Part shown: positions 57,102-64,000 of the stretch, piece after piece
Position numbering within the stretch: position 1 is the first letter of the stretch
How the letters are laid out: each line of letters starts with the position of its first letter
Assembly (NCBI RefSeq): GCF_003576645.1
Contig: NC_044917.1
Location: 2,107,923 to 2,171,922, forward strand
Length of the DNA: 64,000 nt
Origin: Ipomoea triloba
Lineage: Eukaryota > Streptophyta > Magnoliopsida > Solanales > Convolvulaceae
Reading direction: 5' to 3'
The notes under the pieces: model-generated
What the model saw: the letters and a program-made list of their open reading frames with translations, nothing else
What the model was told of the DNA's origin: nothing
The model's database searches: none
Translations under genes and position numbers: made by a program

Positions 57102-58646
57102 ATGGTTGTTGAAGCTATGGCACTGTTCACTACTAGGAGTGTTAGAGTCAGTTCACTGCAATTCAAGAGTAGTCAACTCCTTGGGACTTCTATGAATTGC
57201 TCCCATATCCTTCCCGTGCAAAGTAGAAGTAAGTCTTATTTATCTTTTAAGTAGACTGTACTAATCATCATTGGTTCTTGTAGTTCATGTCATTTTCACT
57301 TCTAAAATCATATTTTGCAGGCTTAGTTATGAACCCATTGGTTGTTCAAGCAACATCCAGGGCCAATACTCGGACAGAGAATGCAAAGATTCGGAACAGA
57401 AGATTAAGAAAGAAGGTAGTGCTTCATTCCAAAATCATTTGTATCTGATCCTGCAATTGTTTATTCTTTTCAATGTGGGCACTGGGGAACATAATTAAAG
57501 ACCAACTATGTTGTATCTTAGGATAAATTATACTACTTTTCCATGAGCAAAATATGAAGCAATATTGGTGGAAACAGAATTGCACTGTAAATCATAGCCT
57601 CAATGCCTCAAGAACTCTAGAAGATGGCTCAGGTTCCTCTTTTGAAAATAACAAAAGATTCCAAGTTGGTTTGTGGTTTGATAACCACAAGGTTTCAAGT
57701 TCGACTCCCCATGAGAGTGACCTATTAGTTTGAGCAGGTCACCTATGTGTAATCTAGGCTGGTTTACCTCCTTGTGGTCCTTTGTCGGTTAGGGTTACAA
57801 GGTGGGATGAGCTGGTCATCTATGGATAACCTATGCTGGTTTACTTCCTTGTGGTTCTTTGCCGACTAGGATTACAAGGTGGAGTTTCTAATGCACACTT
57901 TCGAGTAGTGGCTATGAGTTTTCCTCGTCATCCAACAAATAATAATAATAAAAGATTTTATTGACCTTGCTGATAACAATGATCCAAATGTTTGATCAGT
58001 TTTTACACTAATTAACTTGATATAGTATAAGTCTGTAACCATGCTAAGGGCTTAATGCCGAATAATTTGTGTTGCTTGCTCAGGCTTCTTAAACATAATC
58101 TTTTGTTTGATTCATTTCTATATTACAGAACCATGATCTTTAGTTATTTATATTGTTTCTTGATCAGTATAATGGTACGCCCACAAAACCAAGGCTTTCA
58201 GTGTTCTGCTCAAAAACACAGTTGTATGCTATGCTGGTAGATGATCAAAATAAGAAATGCTTGTTTTATGGAAGCACTCTGCAAAAATCAATTCGCGGTG
58301 ATCCTCCTTGCAGCATCATGGTAAGTACACTCACCATCCTCGAGATCTGCTTAGTAAACATTGATAGTTGGGTATGGCATTCAAAAATCAAAATCTTGTA
58401 ATATAGTGTTTCAGTTCTTGTTCATATTATGACTTGCTGTGTATGAATGCCATTAGTAAACTTGAAATGCCCCACTCAATCTTGTCTCAGGAAGCAGCTG
58501 AACGTATTGGCAAAGAGCTTGTGAAGACCTGCATTGATCTTAACATCACTGAGATTTCATCTTATGATCGCAATGGTTTGGCTCGAGGAGAAAGAATGCA
58601 AGCTTTCGAGATTCCTATTTCCCAACATGGGTTCTTGATGCGATAA
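57102..58646 (+). CDS. Plastid-type ribosomal protein L18 (uL18)
   Basis: Four exons in phase: 57102-57228, 57321-57415, 58168-58320, 58491-58646, giving 176 residues. uL18 binds 5S rRNA in the large subunit. Residues 1 to about 55 form a Ser/Val/Leu-rich presequence without acidic residues apart from position 4, as expected for organelle import. The mature part has TRTENAKIRNRRLRKK, the L18 core GTPTKPRLSVFCSKTQLYAM, then GSTLQKSIRGDPPC and the end YDRNGLARGERMQAFE. It matches a divergent plant L18p family protein (Arabidopsis At1g14205 group, from memory) better than standard plastid RPL18, so the organelle and ribosomal role are inferred. A second ATG at 57117 (MALFTTRS) is an equally good start. 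Confidence 0.85.
57730..57885. repeat. 79-bp tandem duplication within a SINE-like repeat in L18 intron 2
   Basis: Two units contain GAGC(A/T)GGTCA(C/T)CTATG, CTGGTTTAC(C/T)TCCTTGTGGT and TTACAAGGTGG in order, about 79 bases apart. The sequence just before it (57680-57725) has GGTTTCAAGTTCGACTCCCC, a good Pol III box B, so the whole block looks like a SINE with a duplicated body. Confidence 0.65.
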
Positions 58647-59554
58647 ATCATTTGCATTTTCTTTTGATTTTGATTTGCCAGTTGCAATGTAAGTTGTTAG
58701 AAATAGGATACATACTTGTGTTGAACATAATGAAAAGTATACTGAAAAATATCTCAAACATTTCATGTGTCTTTATGTACATGTGTTTTGTAGTTGATAG
58801 TAATGTGGGAAGTAGGAACTTGGCACAAAATGACAGCATATCAGTTTGAGAATTATTCACCAATAGAATTTAAAACAAAATTTATAACTAATGGTCTGAT
58901 TGGTTGTACTTCGTAGGAAAGAATTGAGAAGACATTGAATTTAAATTTTATAAAAATAAAAAATAAAATTACTTGGAAATTGGAATTTTTTTTTTTTTTG
59001 AGTAATATTGACTCTATTACAATGTAGTATATGTTCATAGCTACTTTTTCAACCTACTTGAAGCATACACGGGACACCAGGTGCCACTAGACTACAAGGT
59101 TGTTTGTGAGAAGGTTGTTTGTGAGACATAAGTTATTAAGATTAAATTAAAATGTCCCTACACATTAAAGATATGGAAGGTCTATATTGTAACTTTTCTC
59201 TCAATTCTATATTAATCAAACAAGATAAAATATGTTTTTCTTCAAATTTGAGAAAAAGATTTTCTTAAGAAAATATTTCCTATGAACCAAACATGCCATA
59301 AAACTATAGAAGTACATTATATATTTGATAATTAACATCAAAGTACAACTCATTTCCTCTGCCACAGAAGTTAGTACATAAATGTTGAGCTTAGGTATTG
59401 TTAATATCAAAATGTTAATGAATCGCCCCAATCAACTCTGCCAATGAACACTTGAGGCTCTTTCTGGTTGATTTACCAGCAGTAATTGAGACAGGACTAT
59501 AAAAGACTTCCATGATGGATTGAAATAATAATAATAATAATGATTCATGATCAA
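58647..59554. other. Intergenic between convergent L18 and FLD genes
   Basis: Contains both 3' UTRs, an AT-rich MITE-like stretch with partly inverted ends (GGTCTGATTGG near 58892; ATTAATCAAACAAG near 59212), a SINE-like fragment at 59050-59105, and an (AAT)n run at 59526-59541 next to the FLD stop codon. No gene seen. Confidence 0.5.
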
Positions 59555-62500
59555 CTATGGGAAATCAAAATTCACACTAGGAGGTAGATCAAATGTTTGT
59601 GCGCTATCATCACAATTACTTGGGAGAAGAGTGGAGCCACTGCTATCATCCCAGAAAATTTCTTCAAGAGTCAAGCTTGGAGGGGTTGAGCTACTGGTTT
59701 TGTTGCCCGATGGCACTGATGGAGCATCAACGTTCCAATTCAGAGGCAGGGTGGAGCCACTGCCCCCTAGTTTAGAATCCATGTTGTTATCCAAACCGAT
59801 ACTTGAATTCAAAGGCGGGGTGAACATAGTGGCGTGTCCTCCAAATGCAACATCCGAATTCAAATTCCAAGGCACTGCATAACCAGTACCACTACTCCCT
59901 GGCCTAGACACCATGTTAACATTCACTTCACTATTTGAATTAGAAACCTGGCTAGAGCTAGGGGTATTGCTTGCTAATCTTGCAGCAACATTTGGGTTTA
60001 GATGAAGTGTGGAGCCGTTACTACTAGCTGGTTTAGACCCCATATTGATATTCACGCCAACATCATTTGGATTTGGAAGAGGCATGCCGCTAGTGTTATT
60101 GCTCACTGGTTTAGGACCGGAGTTAGTGTGTGGTGCAGGGGCAGGGTTATTGGCAGTACAAACTGCTTTCATTCTGGTATCTCTGTTGGGTGCAGCAAGT
60201 CCATTGCCTCTGCGTACTATTTTAGCTTTTCTGAAAAAAAAAAATGAATATACAAATTTGAGACAAGTGAATACAATAAGATAAAAGAAAAGGGTTGACT
60301 CAAAAAGGATGATGTACAATCATACCTGACTAATCTCTTCTTTGCAGTGGCAACTTTTGAATTTGACATACCTTCCAAAATAAGGTAAGAAAAGACAAAT
60401 ATCAGGCACAATTTTCTTGAATGCTTGTATCTAATGACAATTTGACAAAGGGAAAAGGCAAAAGAGACTACCCACCAGATTTAAGAGGATTTGATCCAGG
60501 TTTACGTTTTCCCCTCTCAGCCCTAATGGAAGCTATTAAAGAATCCGCGGATGACCCCAAACCCTTCCTCCCGACCAGCTTCACCCCAAATTTCTCACCA
60601 ATGTAATTCAGCCTGGCCTCATCACCCCCTCTCACCTCTCTCAGCTCCAGTGCTTGTTGCTTAGATAACAATGTATAGACATGAAGTTCTTGCTGCTGAT
60701 TAAAATGAGACTGAAGCTGCTGAAAAAGTAATTTATTTGAGTGCTGGTCAGGCTTTAATCCATCATTACTTTTCTTACCTGGTCCACTAAATGTCACCCT
60801 TAAAATTGCCGCTGATTTGGGATCAGTAACTTTTCTAGCAAAGATTACAGAAAAGCTACCGAATTCCAAGTCTGGCTGCCTGAATAAATCAGCAAGAAGA
60901 GAAGCGCAAGAATGAGCATTCTTTGATGGGTTTTTCTCAACTTTCAACTTCAAATTTCTAACCCTAGCATGATGAGCGATATTGGCAGCTTCTCTAAGCC
61001 CAGTAAGAAAAGCTCCATGCATAGTCGCTGGATAACGCCTTGTAGTGGCTTCCCCTGCAAAGAAAAGTCTTCCATCTCCAACATTTTCAGCTAAAATATC
61101 ATAGTCATCCCCAGATGCACCCACAGCAACATTAGAGTACGATCCTAAGCTGAAGGGATCACTACCCCATCTTGTACAGACCGTTTGGATAGGCTCAGGT
61201 ACTTCAATTCCTTGTGGTTCATATATCCCTAATTGCAGTGGGTTAAGCATCTTGTTAAAAGAGAGTTGAGATAAACTGAATAGGCAATTGTAACTTCACA
61301 TAATATGAACCAAATATTTATTCAACCAGTATAGCAAATTGTAGCTCTGCAGATATTTGTTATATAAAAGAAGTGAATTATTATTGTTGTTGATATTGAA
61401 GAGAGACGACACATTTGTTATGGGTAGTTTGGTGGACAGTGTGGTATAAAAGGAAGGTAAGTACTTTATTAGTATATTCAATACATAGATGCAACTTATG
61501 TAAAGCAATGGTCTGCCATATACTTTCTCATGTTTCTACTTGCTTGTTAATATCCCATCTTTTAGTCCAAATCACTCCCCCAGAGTTTTATGAGAATAAA
61601 TACCACCAAATATATACAATTTTGAATGATTTTATTCTCATATATTTCCTTTCCATTATTCCACTTGCCACTTGCTAGAGTTGCTCATGATTTTCACATC
61701 ACAAATTTGCAAAAAAAAAAAAAAAAAAGTCTTACCAGAAAAGCAGACATTTAAGCAGGGAGGATATGTTCTTTCAAGATAGAGTTTGACAACTTGATAT
61801 TAAGAAATACAAATACTACATCCGTGAATGTGGTTTTACCTTTAAGAATCTGAATAACCTGTGTCACAGCATCAGTTGGGGACATGCTCTCAAATTTGTG
61901 AGCAGCTTCTCCAGCTACTAGAGCTATCAATAGAGCACCACCAGCAACAGGTGCATAGCTATAGAACAGAAAGAACTCCCCACGATGACTAGGATCCTCC
62001 GCAAGATGCCCAAACGTGTCAAGATCAGTGCCCCAGAAAACATGTGGGAAAAGCATTGCAACCTTATTTAACAAACCAAATCCTAGTCTTTTTATTCCAT
62101 CAAGCTTCCTCTGAGGCAATTCTGGTATAAACTTAATAGACCCATTCTTCAGAACTCCAAGCGAAACAGTGCACAGTGCCATATCACCCTCAAAGACCTG
62201 TGCCCCAGCAACGACCTGCACGCCATCACTACTGTAACGAATTGTGTGCACAGTTTTCTCATAAAGAATAGGAACATTCTCAGCCATAGCTTGAACTAGC
62301 CTTCCATTTCCGCCAGGCAAAAAGCAATGATCCCCTCCCATATCATAGGGGTCATCTTGGTCCCAAAATGCTAATGAAAGTTTTGAAAGTAAGCCAGCAT
62401 TTGCATATTCCAGATTTGCAAGATGCCAGTTAAACAGGCTCATTTCCTGATCATTTACCTCATTACCAGTAACCTGGCGGAAAGTCTCCAATGCAGCCCC

Positions 62501-63607
62501 AAGAGACACATCCTGAGAAACATCTCCCATTGACTGCCTGAGCTTGCTTGCCTGATCTAAAAGTCTGTTAAAATCCGTCTCTACCTTCTGATCCAAATCT
62601 GGATCAACTGGTTTCCCATCTGGTCTATACAGTGGACACTTATCCCTCACCTTATGAAGGGTATAAGACAGTTGTCTGGCAAGAATTCCAAGCGGATTCC
62701 CCAATGTTCCTGTCAACACACTCCCTCCCAAATCCGCAGATGCTGTCCGATTCCCCCCTTCCATCTTCTTTGTATACACCCTTCCACCCGCACGCTTCCT
62801 TCCCTCCAAGACTGTCACTTTAAACCCAAATGACATCAATTGTCTTGCTGCAGCCAACCCTGCCAGTCCAGCCCCAATAACAATCACTCTTGGCTTACTA
62901 GGGTCAGGAACAATCTTCTCCTTAATAGCTGGTGCCACTCCAAAGTTAATATATCCACGCGAAACTAAGTAGTTATATGCAGAATCCAGTAGAGTACTAC
63001 AATGCTTCGGAATAATATCAACAAACATATCCTTTGTCACCCAAGTAGACACATTTTCCCGCCATTTCGTAATAATATGATTCCTAATGAGAATGTAATT
63101 TACCTGTTCAATCCCACCAACCATAGAAACAACCCTAGCATCAATTTCCTCATCTGTAAGCGAGTCAGCTGGAAAACCAGCTGTTAGCGCAATCAAGGCC
63201 TCGGACGTGGCCTCCTTGTTGATCACGATGATCTCGTCCGATACGTCGGCAGCGCTTTGTCTTTGCACAGCGGAATTGGTGACAGCATTAGGGCCTCCAA
63301 CTCCATTAAGTCTCGAGAAATTGGGATTTTCTGACAGGGGTCCGAGAAATTGTACATTATTATATACCTGGTTCGACGCTGTGGTATTTCGAGGACGGCC
63401 TTGCCTTCGCTTCCGCGGAATGGAGAGAGAGATCAATTGTTGAGTGATTGAGGTACTAGGGTTATGATCATAAATTGGGATTGGATTGAAACTGTGGTTA
63501 GGGTTTGGAATGGGGTTTGATTGCGGCAAATGGATGGTGAAATGTAGCGGGTTGTTACTGGTAATGTACGGGTGGTCCGGATTAGGGGTTTGGTTTGATG
63601 GATCCAT
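59555..63607 (-). CDS. FLD: FLOWERING LOCUS D-type histone demethylase (SWIRM + amine oxidase)
   Basis: Four exons on the - strand in phase: 63607-61840, 61228-60476, 60371-60326, 60230-59555, giving 1080 residues. LSD1-family enzymes remove methyl groups from H3K4 using FAD; FLD represses FLC-type chromatin in the autonomous flowering pathway. Order: Pro/Asn-rich N-terminus with an AT-hook-like [13 protein letters not shown] domain (about 135-218), FAD site [13 protein letters not shown] (near 244), GGRVYTKKM, the amine-oxidase body with [19 protein letters not shown], the catalytic Lys near 515 ([11 protein letters not shown]), and the C-terminal FAD motif [19 protein letters not shown]. 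The segment [20 protein letters not shown] places it with FLD rather than LDL1. After [16 protein letters not shown] the protein continues for about 240 residues as an Asn/Ser/Pro-rich tail with repeats. That makes it longer than Arabidopsis FLD as I recall it (under 900). Exon 3 has only 46 bases. Confidence 0.93.
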
Positions 63608-64000
63608 ATCTGTGTGTTTGTGAGCTTCTCACTTCAGTACAAAGCTGGAACACGATGGCGAAGAAGACGACGATGTAACCCGTACCCGGATTCAGTCAAT
63701 CGGGTACATAACCCGGTATCGATTGGTTATGGACTTGGGGTTCCGGTGGCATCCGTCTCCAGAAAATTGAAGAACTCACTCCAAAATCCAAACCCTTTCG
63801 TGTCAGATTGGGCTGCAAATTTCACACAATTGTTGTCACGGTGTGCATCGTCCATCCTTATAACATGGACCATGGTTCACATTAATGAACCGGTGTACGC
63901 ATGGGTCTTATGTTATAAATTTTTGTGTTTTGTATTAGAGCTTCACAATATAATTTTTGAAAGTGATAGAATAAAAAAATGAGAGAAAGTTAGGTTCTTG
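63608..64000. other. Upstream region of the FLD gene
   Basis: Promoter side of the - strand gene. The motif CATGGACCATGGTTCAC at 63864-63880 resembles the ends of fold-back repeats at 357 and 678. The open frame 63614-63982 has no domain. Nothing else is evident before the window ends. Confidence 0.45.

Overview
This is a nuclear plant chromosome segment: AT-rich intergenic DNA, GT-AG introns, a nuclear-type tRNA-Ser and only plant gene families. The lipoxygenase is collinear with tomato LOXD. A hAT element with Tip100-like ends and abundant fold-back repeats with GTGGACCATG-type ends suggest a Solanales asterid, most likely Convolvulaceae (morning-glory relatives). That placement is an inference, not a search result.

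Left part (1-20 kb): four intronless subtilases of the SBT1.4 type lie in tandem on the + strand (A 1274-3619, B 5806-8175, C 13855-16164, D 17527-19824). C and D are a recent duplicate pair that also shares promoter and 3' flank. A tRNA-Ser(GCT) and a small basic protein of unknown function lie between B and C. All four subtilases carry a signal peptide, I9 propeptide, S8 catalytic domain with PA insert, and C-terminal Fn3-like domain, so they should be secreted proteases.

Middle (20-42 kb): a classical arabinogalactan protein, a plastid 13-lipoxygenase (six exons, 908 aa), about 7 kb of repeat-rich DNA with a hAT element flanked by an exact 8-bp target duplication, a PMR6-type GPI-anchored pectate lyase (five exons), and on the - strand a PP2A B' (B56) regulatory subunit.

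Right part (43-64 kb): a short DUF4050 protein, an SCPL48/49-type serine carboxypeptidase (nine exons, with a 289-base assembly gap in intron 3), a BORCS8/MEF2BNB-like protein whose start is not resolved, a plastid-type ribosomal protein L18 (four exons), and on the - strand a FLOWERING LOCUS D-type SWIRM/amine-oxidase histone demethylase with a long repetitive C-terminal tail.

These genes do not form a pathway or operon. Several products (SBTs, AGP, PMR6-like lyase, carboxypeptidase) enter the secretory system, and LOXD and PMR6 families are linked to defence, but nothing in the sequence shows that this neighbourhood is functional. I found no clearly undescribed system. The most unusual points are the subtilase array with its multiplied 3' module and the read-through tail of copy A, the repeated FLD tail, and the fold-back elements.
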